Under the pieces are notes generated by a model. That model was not told where the DNA came from. It saw only the letters and a list, made by a program, of their open reading frames with translations, and did not search any database. This document shows positions 24,995-37,390 of a stretch of DNA of 64,000 nucleotides, piece by piece. Every line of letters begins with the position of its first letter. Within the stretch, counting starts at the first letter, position 1. A program made the translations under genes and the position numbers. The stretch is from Pterois miles (Eukaryota; Chordata; Actinopteri; Perciformes; Scorpaenidae), in NCBI GenBank assembly GCA_947000775.1, contig CAMQGK010000008.1:14765501-14829500 (forward strand), read 5' to 3'.

Positions 24995-25530
24995 GTGGGC
25001 CTCCTGTGATGGTTTTTGGCTGGTTGCAGAGGGCCAGCCCTACAAACGCAGTCTGTCACTGACTGAGTGACTGATGAAGTCACACGATTGGTCGGCTGAG
25101 TGCTGGAGTTTCCTCATCGGCCGTAGCGCTTTCAGAAGTAAAAGGCCGTCCAGCGTGATGCATCCGGCTCAGGAAACTTGGACTAAGCTGTGAAGTTCTG
25201 CGATCTAGATCTAAAATGAAACCAGATTTATTAGTGACATAACCTATTCTGGCTTTAAATGTTTTCAGAAGTAGATTTTGGTGGATTGTTTAAATGGAGT
25301 AACAGAAGGTTTACGAGCAGGCTGCCATGTTATTTCCTGTTTGAAGCATTCAGTGATAGGGTACATCACTGCTTGAGCAGTGTGTCCCGTAGTGTCCTTG
25401 TTGGACCTGGTGGACATGTACTGCTGAATTTAACGTTACAGACATGACCACTCACTATTTGTGTAACATTTTAACCACAAATTCACAGACTGATCAAACA
25501 AGGTCCAGCCATATACTCAGTTTTGACTGA
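24995..25530 (+). repeat. Dispersed repeat C, copy 2
   Basis: Matches the two blocks at 8285-8375 and 8878-9180 in the same order without the insertion that splits copy 1. Key phrases are CAGAGGGCCAGC, GTCCAGCGTGATGCATCC, GTGGACATGTACTGCT and ATTCACAGACTGATCA. The termini and class are unknown to me. Confidence 0.6.
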
Positions 25531-26714
25531 GTCTCCAGTAAATTACATTTACGTTATGGGTTGTTTTGGATGTTTAGGAAAGACATTGGATTATGGCCAC
25601 AGACATTCATTGCCATGAGCTTTTATTGATGTCTGGGTTGTCCAATTTAAAGAAGTGCACATTTTAACTGATTCATTATCTGCCATTTTATATGGAGTTA
25701 GGGAAGCAGCTGATTGCATGGATGGAATATGGATGAAATTGAAGCGCGATCATTTGGCCCATTAGAGAGCCAGGTGATGTGAACACACACTCACACAATG
25801 TAATTAATAAATGACTGCACCCAGGCGGTGGATTAATAACAGAGGAAACACAGTGTGGCTCCTGAATCAAACGGGGGGTGGAGGGTTGTCTAGACATGCA
25901 GCTGTGAGTCATGCAGCAGGGAGGACGAGCGGGGCCGAGAGAGTCCGGTTTTAGATAAAAGACTCCTCTTTGATTGGCTGTCATGAAGAGCTTGTGTCAC
26001 TTTGGTCCAATCCCGATGACTTGGAGTCACGTTCCTGAAAAGTTCGTGAGGGTGTTATGCTGTCCCACTGTCAAATTGTCAAGTCCTTGAGGGCTCTCTT
26101 GTCGACTTTTTGAGCCCTTGATGTAGACTTTCCATAGGTCCGCATTTCTGCAGACTTTGCCTGAGGAAATTACCCAAAATTCACAGCTTTGTGATGTTAA
26201 ATACGGAGTTGCCAGGGGAACCCTGGAGGCGTTAAAGGAAAAAAGGTAAACAAAGAAGTGTTCAGCCTACATTAGCATTAAGGCTTTAAGATGGTAAACG
26301 AAAAACACATGAAATCAGAGGAATGCAAGCATTAGACTATATTAACATACCGGATTTATTCATCAACTGTTTCTTTTAATTTAACTTGATGAGCAAAGTG
26401 CTGTCTCTTTTTGTATTTATACCGTTTCAAACTCTGGGGCTGAAGGCCTTCAGATCGGACACTCTGACTTCACATCTATGCATGCATAAATAGTAGGGCT
26501 GTAAAGTAAATACACAGTATGTTTCTGACACTGTATTGATTTTTAATGAATGGTTTACATTGAGAGATTTGTGGCAGACAGTGGCTTAGATTGCACAAAA
26601 AGTAGTGCTATGATGCTGGATGTTACAGGGATTGACGAATGGAAAAGATCTGACTGCCTAAAAACAAACCTTTATTCTTAGATGTTATGTATACTGTGGT
26701 ATGTTATTTATACT

Positions 26715-27165
26715 TTGATGTTCAAAATGCACCTTAAAGGGAGATTTATTTATTATTTAATAATATTATCAACATGGCAGTGGACAAATCTGCTGCTTTA
26801 TGCAAATGTATGTATACTGGAATCAATGAACAACACAAAACAATGACAGATATTGTCCAGAAACCCTCCCAGGTTCTGACTTTAGCATCAAAAATCTGCT
26901 CCAATCATAACCTGACAAGCTGCAGCCCAACAGGCAACAACAGCTGTCAGTGTGTCAGAGTGCTGACTTGACTATGACTTGATCTGAACTGCATGTGATT
27001 ATCATAAAGTGGGCAAGTCTGTAAAGGGGAGACTGGTGGGGACCCAGAGAACCCATTTACATTCACATATCTTGAGGTCAGAGGTCAAGGGAGCCCTTTC
27101 AAAATGGCTATGCTAGTTTTTCCTTGCCAAAATTTAGCTCAAGTATGGGGCGTTAGTTATCCTAT
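26715..27165 (+). mobile_element. Dispersed repeat family A, left and middle part
   Basis: Starts in the phrase ACCTTAAAGGGAGATTTAT and runs through CAACACAAAACAATGACA, GGGGAGACTGGTGGGGACC and GAGGTCAGAGGTCAAGGGA to about 27165. It breaks off next to a TA microsatellite. A diverged TAGGGCTGTAAAG near 26493 could be the original left end. Confidence 0.75.
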
Positions 27166-27172
27166 ATATCCT

Positions 27173-27175
<3 letters not shown>

Positions 27176-27203
<28 letters not shown>
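27176..27203. repeat. (TA)14 microsatellite
   Basis: Uninterrupted alternating AT of about 28 bp at the point where the adjacent family A repeat is truncated. Confidence 0.95.
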
Positions 27204-27567
27204 TGCATTTTTTAAACCTAATTTTAGGAAAAGTATAAAGAACACACCACCAATAGTTAACTTTTTCATGCAATCTGAACAGTGTAATCTGCATTTACCT
27301 TCATCAGTTTCTGTAGCATCAAACATCACAGCACCACTTTGAGGGAACATCTCTTATTAAATTAAGTATTGACTGAGTTAATCTTTGCATGTAAACCTTT
27401 ATTAATTAAATATAAATACTGCATTTTTGAGTTCAGTGCAGTATCACCAAGCACGATATATTTGTTTTCAGTGTTTTCTCACATCCCAAGTGTAAGTAGG
27501 TATCAGTGGAGCAGAGACTCCTAACCCTCTACCTGACTCCTCCTGCTTTCTGTCTCTGTTCCTCCAG

Positions 27568-27646
27568 AATGCGGATGACCTCTTAGTAGCATCAGCTGAG
27601 TGTCCTAGTGATGACGAAGATTTGGAGGAGTGTGAACCTGGAAATG
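27568..27646 (+). CDS. nrxn2: nrxn2 exon: acidic stalk segment
   Basis: A 79-nt exon between CTCCAG and GTGAGT. It enters in phase 0 and leaves in phase 1. It encodes NADDLLVASAECPSDDEDLE followed by ECEPGN, the conserved acidic membrane-proximal segment with its two cysteines (AECPSDDED...ECEP). Human neurexin 2, as I recall it, has nearly the same residues here, including the neurexin-2-type DLEECEP. Neurexin 1 has DIDPCEP instead, which supports the paralogue call. The exon joins to Gly-Gly-Glu-Leu of the terminal exon. This junction is the region called splice site 5. Confidence 0.95.
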
Positions 27647-28945
27647 GTGAGTCAACTCAGGGAGTTCTGTCTTCATAATTCTTGGTATCCAAAAGACAAA
27701 TTGCAGCTTAGAAACAATAGCGCTTACCTAGACTACTGCGATCTCCCTTCCTCCATTTTTACATGACGCTTTGTGACTGCAAACCCCTCTGTGTGCAGCT
27801 CTGATTGGCCAGATGTGTGCCCCCCCATCCCCTTTTTCTGATTGGTTTTCAAAGCAGCAGGCAGTCGGCAGCGCCGTGGTCTGTAGATTGCTTAGCCGAG
27901 TGGTAGTATCTGGCATTTACCCAGCTGTTGCACCAATCTCCTGCCCTGATTTTTAACAAGGCAAGACAGTTCCAACGTGGAAACGCAGCTTGTTCTGCGC
28001 TGCACACAGCTGCAGCCTGGCAGGCGCAGTGGCCGAGGCGCTGTTAGTGTGAACACCGGGTCAAGTAATGTTCTGACACCGTGACAGGAGGTGGAAGTTA
28101 AAGACCATGTGTTTTACTCCCTGCTTCTGTGGTTTCTAGCTCTATTAAGGCCACGGTCATACTTGAAAACTGCTAAGAAGCATGTACAGTGTGGTGCGAA
28201 TGACTGGGAGAGGAAATAGAGATATGCAGATCAACATTTAATGACATTTTATCCTGAAAGATCATGTCTGACAAGATTTCTGTGGAATGGCATAACAGAT
28301 TGAAGTGACTGGTGTGGGTAGGATGAAAACAACAATTGCCTCAATGAAACCTATCATTAAAACGGAGCCAGAATACATGCTATTACAGTGCCAACTTCTT
28401 GGGCTTAAAATAGTAGAAAGTGTTGTTGTGGAACCCTGTTAATAACACCTGGGGCGTAAGCAGTTTTTAAAAATGAACTTGCACGCTTGATCTGCCTAGT
28501 ATAGATCGCTGGGTAGACTGCAAATTTGCTTTCAACATAAATGAAAAATATTTTATTATTAGATTCAAGAGAGGAGAGAGGGATTTTGCTTTAAAAATAC
28601 CTAATGATATTTTTGGAAATATATTTAGCATGTCACTGAACAGTACGCACATGGAAACTAGATGGATTAGAACTTGGCAAATAGGTTTTTAATTTCACTT
28701 CGTCTTCAGTCATATCACACTGGGCTCTCTAGGAAACCATGTCTCGAAGCGCATATTAAGTATGCTTAAATTACACACATTGTCCCTTTGCAAAAAGCAT
28801 ATAATCACCACTTGTACATCTTTCCTCTGGAGTTCCCTAGAACTGCTCTGGAAAAAAAAAGCCAACGTGAGCATATACAGTTTATTATGGGCTCATTTCA
28901 GGCTTTTCCAAAATAAAAAGAAATTTAAATAATAAAATTGAAAAG

Positions 28946-29278
28946 AAGAAGAAGATAGTCCTTTATTAGTCCCACGAGGGGAAATTCAATTTTTTCACTC
29001 TGTTGTTAACTTATACACGGTACATGCAGACCCGAACACACACATGCACAAACATGCAACAATGGAGAGATGTCAGAGTGAGGGGGCTGCTCCTGACAAG
29101 CGCCCCGAGCAGTTGGGGGTTTGGTGCCTTGCTCAGGGGCACCTCGGCAGTGCCCAAGAGGTAAACTGGCACCTCTCCAGCTACCAGTTCACACTCAGTT
29201 CTTGGTCCATGGCGGGACTTGAACCGGTGACCCTCCGGTTCCCAAGCCAACTCCCTACAGACTGAGCTACTGCCGCCC
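28946..29278 (-). mobile_element. tRNA-derived SINE
   Basis: Read on the minus strand from 29278, the head is tRNA-like. It has an A-box-like TAGCTCAGTCTGTAG (29255-29269 in reverse) and a near-perfect B box GGTTCAAGTCC (29215-29225 in reverse), the internal RNA polymerase III promoter. The body has the phrase GTGCCTTGCTCAGGGGCACC. The tail is GAATTTCCCC followed by a GACTAATAAAGGACTATC-type end and a short TTC run. Related tails without the head occur at 11466-11510 and 47757-47840. The 89-codon ORF that crosses it is an artefact of the repeat. A target duplication is not clear. Confidence 0.85.
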
Positions 29279-29347
29279 AAAAAGGTAATGAAAAGGTTTC
29301 ATTACTGTTAGTATGGATCCATCCTGGCTTTTACAACATGAAGGCCA

Positions 29348-30434
29348 GAGGCCTCATTACAGAAAAATGTCCTAACTGCTTGTCCTATCTTAAGTTAGGA
29401 AAATTCCTATCTTCCTATTCGTAATCTGATAACTGTGTCCTACCCTCAGACCTACTATCTTATCTTAACTGCACTGTATAGTGGCATCTAGTGGGGAGGT
29501 TACAGATTGCAAACATTTGAGCAAACATTTCACAGGCCAATCTTGTAACCTGATCAGTAACTATAACTGTAAATATCACTCGTCCTGTCATGCAGGTATC
29601 TTTGATTAGAAATTTCTACTAGAGATGGACAAGCCATAATATCAACCGCTCTCGCTCATCACCGGCTAGCTAGCTTGCTATCAGACAAAAAAGATAGGTA
29701 TTCAGTTTTAGCTGCGAGGTATCAGAGGCACTAAATGTGTTAGTGGAGGAGAATAAACCCTGCGAATTTTGATTAATTTATTAAAGAAGACCTATTTTGC
29801 TTATTTTCAAAAAGCCCAGTCTGCTCTGATTGGTCAACAGAACCGAATGCTTCGGCTCCCCTCTCACTAGCTTTGTTTGAGGGCACGCCAAACTAGCCGC
29901 TAGGCAAAATGTGTTACTTGGTGACATCACCACATTACAGAAGAAAAGGCGGGGCTTCAATCAAGGCATTTCAGGCATTGTCTCTGTGGGTCGTAGACTT
30001 TGAGCTTTGTAACTTTGCAGCCTTTTTACATGCATAAAAAAACTATATAACACACTAAAGTAGGGAGAAAAAGCAAAAAGGGGTCCCCTTTAATTAACTG
30101 CCTAGCGGTTGATATACTATACACTCATTAATACATGGTCTGGGAAATTTAAAGTGCCATCATCCAGTTTGAGCAGCCTCTCAATCATTACATTTAGGTG
30201 TTCACGTTCCCCATCTTCATTGTGAGTACCATACAGACCTAACAACAGTGCTGCTGCTATTTGTGATAGTTATTTTGAACAAAGTCTATGCCATGTTTAC
30301 TTAGGATTACTAAATTAGGATGTTTCCCTAAATGCAGTTAAGAAAACGTTTCTGTGATACCAAAAAATCTAAATGTCAACCCTAACTGAGGTAAGATAGG
30401 ATTTCAGACTTATAAAGTTTCTGTAATGAGGCCC
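29348..30434. mobile_element. DNA element with GAGGCCTCATTACAGAAA ends
   Basis: The left end GAGGCCTCATTACAGAAA and right end TTTCTGTAATGAGGCCCC are inverse matches over about 18 bp. Subterminal stretches are also inverted and similar (TCCTATCTTAAGTTAGG against AACTGAGGTAAGATAGG). The interior is interrupted by the TTAA-bordered element at 29785-30089. No coding capacity is seen. Confidence 0.65.
29785..30089. mobile_element. Nested TTAA-flanked MITE (piggyBac-like)
   Basis: The left end AGAAGACCTATTTTGCTTAT and the inverse of the right end, AGGGGACCCCTTTTTGCTTT, are similar inverted repeats. TTAA lies directly outside each. The interior has TCTGCTCTGATTGGTCA and a GGCGGGGC box. It sits wholly inside the 29348-30434 element and therefore inserted later. 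Confidence 0.6.
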
Positions 30435-32479
30435 CAAATTTGCCCAGATCGTACTCTAATGTCCTGAGGGTGGAGCAAACCTTCATTAAACAGAACAAAT
30501 GTGATTGACACAAAAGAACAAAAGAGTCACTAAAACTTTGTGATAAGCTCTTCACCTTCCTAGACGAAAGCTGTTGTGGATTAGTGGTTGGAATTGAATA
30601 TACTGTATGTTGGACTGTAAATGGCAGGAGATTATAGCAGTCGGTGTGTTTGTGAGGAGAAACGGACCTGAACCTGTGCTGAGAAACTCCAGTGTAGCAT
30701 TCTCCTGCACTTTTCTCTGTAGGTGGTGGGCACCGAAATAGAGACTCAATTCCCTTCTTATCGAAAGGAGAAATGAGAGTTTCTCAGTGGATGCTATGGC
30801 CAGGTTTAATCTCCCATGGGGAAACGCGACTCTCTCCCTCTCTCTCGTATGCCCACACAAACACAAAACGGTGGCAGACATGCTCACCTTACCAGACAGA
30901 CACTTGTCTCTCTCACTCTGTGGGTGTAAAGTTTTCTCTTTCTCCTGAGAAACAACAAATGCGCTCGCGCACACGCACGTGCGCTGTATCACACCTTCCA
31001 GATGCCACGAGAGCTCCAGCCAGAGGGGTCGGATAAGCCTCGGTGAAAACTGTCAACAAGGAGAGAAGAATCAACATCGTCCACAAAACATGTCTGTCTC
31101 CATCACTGCTCCACAAACACACAGGACTGTAGTCACTGTGTGATAGGACCAGTGTTTTCAATTCCACGCGAGAAGGCAGCGCCGTCTTATTGAGCGGCCT
31201 TCAGGAAGGAGAAAGCCGCACGTTTTCTATCAAGCCGAGCGAGATATAACTGCTGTGTATTCATGGGGATCAATACAACTCCTGTACACAGCCAGTGGAG
31301 CTCAATGCACTTTACAGATGTATTTACCTGCAGCTGTAGCTCTACAGCACAAAATTCAAGAGATGCAGCTTGTTTTCGTAAGACTGCAGCCGGGAGTTTT
31401 TTAACGCTGTGCTGCTAAATGATGACTCTCAGACAATGATTGCTGGGCATTCGCGGTCACACACTTGCTGACGAGCTCGGAGTGGATGCAATGCAGACAA
31501 AGCAGGAAAAGGACCCGAGGAGCGAAGGAGGAGCTGGACGGGCCACGTCGTGGAAGGACTGACCCTCATTGAGATTTGTGTCACGTTCCTTTGCGCTCAC
31601 AGCAGGGGAGAGAAATGGGGCGAGAGAGACGGAAGAGGAAGCGAAAGAGAGGATACGAAATTGAGAGAGTGAGCAGAGTGAAATTCCCATGAACGATTCC
31701 CGCCTTTCCCCACCAGGCTAATTAAACTTTGACTTCGTTAGGGAGCCTTAATTACATCACCCAATTAAAGCGTCAGTTTGGATCCTCCAGTGCCGTTAAT
31801 GAACCTAGGAAGGGGGGACAAACATGAAACAGGTACTGGCGAAAAGACACTCAAAAACATATTTGTATATTCACATAAAACGTCATCTATAGATACTTCA
31901 CACAATTAGAGGTTATTATACAAACGTCTCATTCTCCAACAACAAGCCCTGCTCATTAAATCTTTCATTTTATCTTTCTCTGTCTTCACTACCTCAGCAC
32001 AACCTTTCGTTTCTCTCGCATACCTCCGAGCTGCTTATCAGTCCCAGGATGTTGTAGGCGCTATATCAGTTTTACTCTGACAAGATCAGAGCTTTGAGGT
32101 GCTCCTCAATAATTCATCAGGTGACATGCTATAGAGGCAACCAGCGAATGTTCTTTTTAGGTCGAGGAGTGAAACTTAGAGATTGGATGAGAGATGAGGG
32201 ATGACCCAGAGCACTGAGCCCCACTTGCTTAACGTGACTAGGATCAAACCCACACTGGTCGATGGGTTTGGAGTCAGCGTGATGCTTTATCGATCTCCCT
32301 CAGATAAGTAAACAGCCCCAGGTTTATCATTCAGGTATCACAGGTTAGATGTCTGGAAATGTAGAGGCTTGACCCAGCTATCTCTCAACAGTACACCAAC
32401 CTGTTGCTACAAACAGATTTCAGAGGGCGTTAATGTGACACACAGTCTAAAGTGCAGTGATTAGTACAATAAAAAAATC

Positions 32480-32660
32480 GGTACCACTTCATTTTACAGG
32501 TCCACAAATTTTATAGTAATTAGGTGATAATTAGCAAGTAACCTATTTGACATTTCTTTGGAATTACTGCCAAATTACCCCAATATTTACCTCAAAATGT
32601 AACAAACATTACTTCATTATAAACATTATTTAATGATTATATGCTAAAATAGCATATAAT
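32480..32660 (+). mobile_element. Family F MITE, half copy
   Basis: Begins GGTACCACTTCATTTTACAGG and continues with TCCACAAATTTTATAGTAA, TTACCCCAATATTTACCTCA and AAACATTATTTAATGATTAT. This matches one arm and the centre of the palindromic element at 39906-40296. The other inverted arm is missing. Confidence 0.65.
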
Positions 32661-34086
32661 AGTTAAAACAGAGCCCTCAGGCTTGAGAAGCAGCTGTGTG
32701 CTGCTCTTCATCAGAGGTGGAAAACTACCAGAAGACACGTCTGATCAGACACTAATCTCACCATTGTGACTTATTGTCTACACAAATGTAACCTGGTAGC
32801 TGATGTCATGATTCATGATAGCAGCAAACAGCTACTGTCTGTCAGTTCAATTAATTTTCATATACCGTCAAATCATAACAGAAGTTATCTCAAGAGGCTT
32901 TTTTTTTTTTAAAGATATAGAGGAGTAAAGTCTACCTGAGCAGAGAATGAAGTTACTCTCCCTCTGTGTGCTGTAATACGAGCTTCTCCATTATTTGTTG
33001 ACATAACCGGCCGTCACACATGCTTTTAGTGCATGTTCGTGCATGTTAGCATGCCCCACTGGCTAGCTCACCGCCACTGAGCACTGCGCTAATCATGGCG
33101 GTTAGAGCTGGTAACTCCCACCTTCTGGTTAAAACGTTACGGTTGTTTTGTTGCCATGATGAGAGCCGTGTGGAGGCAACAGGAATGCTCCCAATCCAGC
33201 ATTTAGCACCTTTAATGATCACAAATCCCCAGTTTAACTGAAACATTTAAACAAAGGACACAAATTTGTGAAGAAGTGGCACAATTAGCTAACCAATTAT
33301 AAAATGTGTGGATATTGGATAAAACAAAGACTGCTGATTGTATTGCGTTAGAATACAAGGTACGTTTATTTTCACAGCATTATTCGACAACACTTCAAAG
33401 TACATGAGACAAAAACAGACCGAGATAAAAGAAAAACATAAAATATAAAGACAGAAATAGAATGAAAGAGTTTTAAAATGAGCTAATATGGAATAAAACA
33501 AATACATGACATGTTTTGATGTAACAGATATTGATAAACGATTAACTAATTCACATATCATTTACTATTAACCAATTAGCTAGTTTGGCAAAAATGATCC
33601 TTTTGTGAACTCATCAACATGTAAGTATTTCACCATCCAATAATGGTTAATGAATATCAAACATTCATCACTGATTGCCATTGAACAGTGTTGTAGTTAC
33701 AGTAGTTTATGCTCACAGTGTAGCCATCAGTTGTTGGCTCTAAAGAAATGAACGCAGAGACTGGTGCTCAGTCTGCTGTTAAATGCACATTTCAAAAAGC
33801 CAAGAACTGCATTATTCAGATGCCTTGTAACCATTTTTACTTCAACACTGGTCAGTGGTGCATTTTATCATGAAGTATTTCTGCTATCCTTTGCAAAATT
33901 TTATTGAAATTACAATTCAGATCTGATGCCAACCCAGAGTGAGTGGAGAATGGGTTCTTTATTCACACTGAACTGTGAACAAGTCTGTTTCTCCAGGAGC
34001 ACGGGGGAGAAACACTGGCTCTCATTTTTCAATTGTGTGACCTTTTCATTTAACAAATACTCCTCAAGTACCTGATTCGACTGTTA

Positions 34087-34926
34087 CCAGGCCATTAAAT
34101 AGGTGTTATCAGTCACTATAAGCACCATACTTGTGTGTCATTGGGGGAGTCCTACGCCTACTATGTTGGAAAAGTGAAAGTGAAACTTTAAGGCAACATG
34201 TTCTAACATGTAAAACTGAATGAAATGTTTTGAGTGCAAACAAAAATGCTTATTTAGATTTAGACAACAAAACAACAACTTATTTAGGTTTAAGCAACCA
34301 AAAGTACAACTTCTTTGGGTTTAGGCAACCAAAAGTACAACTTCTTTGGGTTTAGGCAACCAAAAGTACAACTTCTTTGGGCTTAGGCAACCAAAAGTAC
34401 AACTTCTTTGGGTTGAGGCAACCAAAAGTACAACTTCTTTGGGTTGAGGCAACCAAGAGTACAACTTCTTGTGTTGAGGCAACTAAAAGTACAACTTTTT
34501 TAGGTTTAGGCAACCAAATCTACAACGTTTTTAGGTTTAGGTAACAAAACTATAACTTATTTAAATTTAAGCAACATAAAAAATACTTAAGTTTAGGGAT
34601 AAATATTGCATTTCGGGTTAAAACAACTACAAATACAAAGACAGTTACCCATTGTTGGTTTCACACAGGATGCTAACTTCGGTCTCCTGGGTGACAGTCC
34701 CTGACCTCCGTCCCTAATGGAGGTTCACACTGTCTATACTACAGCGCCTGACTTCCACCTCTGCTCCTGTCATAATTACTATGGTTGCTGTGGTCTTATT
34801 TATACCTTCTTTCAATGATCTACCATGTGAATAGATGATAAAAACTTCTAGTGGGTGTAGTAGGCCCCTATTGACCCACATCTGTGGGGCTTATAGCATC
34901 TGATAATGCCTATTTAACAGCCTGGC
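34087..34926 (-). mobile_element. Element family B with internal minisatellite, copy 2
   Basis: Terminal arms of about 80 bp are inverted relative to each other: CAGGCCATTAAATAGGTG and CACTATAAGCACCA at the left, GGGCTTATAGCATC and CCTATTTAACAGCCTG at the right. The interior holds a 31-bp minisatellite that is the reverse complement of the one at 1205-1450. This is the most intact of the three family members and shows that the minisatellite is part of the element. Confidence 0.75.
34258..34555. repeat. 31-bp minisatellite inside element B copy 2
   Basis: About nine to ten copies of a unit containing GGCAACCAAAAGTACAACTT. The central copies around 34300-34470 are nearly identical, so the array was expanded or homogenised recently. 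Confidence 0.95.
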
Positions 34927-36649
34927 AAGTCTAATCATATGAAGTTGATGAGTTCATTTGCAAAAACGGATAAAAGCCAGTTTGATTGATAAACAATTAA
35001 AAAAAAATCACATATCACATATGTTTTTGCAACTGAACCATTCAGATATGTACTTGGTTGCAGCACCATGGTAGGAGAAACAATATACAGACTAGAAACA
35101 ATAAAAGTAGTGTCTCTGTGTACACAAGTAGTGGATGATGATATCAGGTACAGACTGTCTGTTCATATCTGAGATTTACACCATAGTGAGGTGACCAGAA
35201 AAACAGTTGCAGCCAGGTTTATGGAGTCGATCCAGGTGTTGATGAGCTGTAGGGAAGTGACTTTGACTGTAGCCAACATGCGATTCTGTCTCGCTCCCTC
35301 TCAGTGAGATACAATATGGGCAGGGCATCATCCCTTTGTGTCAAAATAAATCGCTTTGCCTGAGAGCGACAGCAGCAAATGCAGCATTTGTAAGCAGTTT
35401 ATGGAGACGCATGTATGAAGAAACACTTTTTTTATTCCCCCCTTTTGCACAGATTATATGGCCACTATTGCGGCATGATTTAAAAGCAAGCAAAGGAAAA
35501 TATATTATGCTCGGACACGCTGCTGGATTTTCCATCTGCAGTCTAATCAAAGCTGAATTATAGAATGCTCAAACTCCAAACAACCTTTTTGCTCTAAATA
35601 TTTCAAATGGATGCGAGCGGCCGACGTGAGCGGCAGAATAATGATGTTTGTCAGGAGGCCGACATAGATGCATCAGTATCCATCTGCCCAGTTCTGCTTT
35701 TGAGTAAATAGAGGGGGGTGACTCATTGGCAGCACTGTGGAGTGGCGTGTGGGTTAAGATAAAGAAGGAATTTCATCATGCGGGCTAAACGTGGTTCCAC
35801 TGCCTCGGCTGCTCAAATCAATGAAGTCAAACTCAATCAATCAGGCTGAATATCTTTTGAGTCTCTCCCTGAAATGCTTCAATTACAGTGATACAATGCT
35901 AAAGAAAGAGACGCCCACACGCTGGAACCATGCTATATGTATTTTACTGTTTGCTTCAGGCCTGGTTTTGGTTCAAACATTGCTGACTGAACCAGTGAGG
36001 GGTTTTGATGAAAACCAAAATGTCTAAATATCTCTTGCATACTTGACTCGCCTTTTCCTCTGGTTTCATATCAGACTTGGCAGCCTTCAGCAGCTTCTAT
36101 GTGTTACCTGTGACGTGATTTTTCCCCTTCGGCCTGTCGGCAACCTGCCTGTGGGTGTTAACTGAACAATCAGAGCTGCAAACAGAGAGAAGAGGGTGCA
36201 GTCGTGGAGAAGGGGAGAGCCAATTGAAGCTGTAGATTGGTTTAAACTATGGGTGCAGTAGGCTTGGCTCACACAACAGGAAATGAAACGGTGGTTCAAC
36301 TTGATAACTGCCTAGAGCGCGAAGATGTGGCTCACTGTGTATGAGGGCTGACGTTCATTACTTTACTAGTAGCCAATGCCTGCCAGTCATATGGGATGAT
36401 GGCCTCCAGGCTTTGGCTCTAAGAGCACAGCAGAGTGATGGGAGCCATTTGTCGTAACAAACTGTCATAGACTTCGATAATGTCTACATTTGCCCCCAGA
36501 CTATCTAAATAATCCTTTTTAAGCACTAGTCAATGCTACATGTTCTCAGTCCCAACTCCTCTCATACAGCAGCTTGGACCGTGGCCCTATACCGTCTTTT
36601 CAAAATAAACTTCCAAGTTCACAGGAAACAACAAAACTACTTGGTTAGC

Positions 36650-37390
36650 TTTAGGACATGACTGTGGTTTGGGTTAAAATAAGCATGTTTATGTAGTTAA
36701 TTACATTAAGTATGTTAACATAACTTATGTACGTAACTTAAAATAAGTCAATGCTGACTTTTAGTTTTACATGGGACACCAACAATGGTCTCCTGGGTGA
36801 AAGTCCTGTGTTTTAAAAAAAATAGTCACTTAAAATAAGTTAACGTTTGGTTTCACATGGGACACTAACAGTGGTCTTCTTGGTGAAACTTCTGTTTTAA
36901 AACTAAGTACACAAAAAAGTAAGTTTGTTATGTAGCTGTGTACAATACATATTTAACATGTTCAGTATGTTACATAACTTCACTCATGTACATAACTTAA
37001 AATAAGTTCATGTTGACTTTTGGTTTCACACAGGAGGTTTCACCAACAGCTGTCTCTCGGGTAAAAGGCCTGTTAAAAATAAGTACACAAATAAGTACAT
37101 TTGTGTCATAGTTAGGTACGTTATGTACACGTTAAGTACTTTACGTAATTTATGTACGTTAATTTAAAATAAGTCAACGTTGACTGTTGGCTTCACATGG
37201 GACAGGAACAGCAGTCTCCTGGTGAAAGTCCTGTTTTAAAAATAAGCAGACAAAAAGTAAGTGCATTTGTTACATAGTTGAGAATATTAAGTACGTTACA
37301 TAATTTAACTTGTGAACATACCTACCTTAAAATAAGTCCTGTGGTCTCACAAGGGACACAAACGGCGGTCTCCTGGATGAAAGTGGTTTT
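36650..37390 (+). repeat. Irregular tandem repeat, unit about 170 bp
   Basis: Related phrases recur in the same order: ACTTAAAATAAGT, TTCACATGGGACAC, GGTCTCCTGGGTGAAAGTCC, then AATAAGTACACAAA. The GGTCTCCTGG-type phrase appears near 36788, 36873 (diverged), 37041, 37214 and 37370. Spacing is mostly 155-172 bp with one short interval. About four to five diverged copies are present. Confidence 0.75.

Larger units (their letters stand above)
18807..27567 (+). other. nrxn2: nrxn2 intron between LNS6-end and acidic stalk exons
   Basis: An 8.8-kb intron with donor GTGAGC and acceptor GTTCCTCCAG. It holds family A copies (18960-19205, 23379-24302, 26715-27165), a palindromic MITE (21741-22075), dispersed repeat C copy 2 (24995-25530) and a TA microsatellite (27176-27203). 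In 19206-21740, 22076-23378, 24303-24994, 25531-26714 and 27204-27560 I see no gene, no recognisable repeat and no exon-like block. Confidence 0.85.

Noticed and set aside
29011..29280. Possible tRNA gene on the minus strand
   Set aside because: A and B boxes are present, but the head continues into a SINE body and tail and lacks a complete cloverleaf, so it is a tRNA-derived retroposon.
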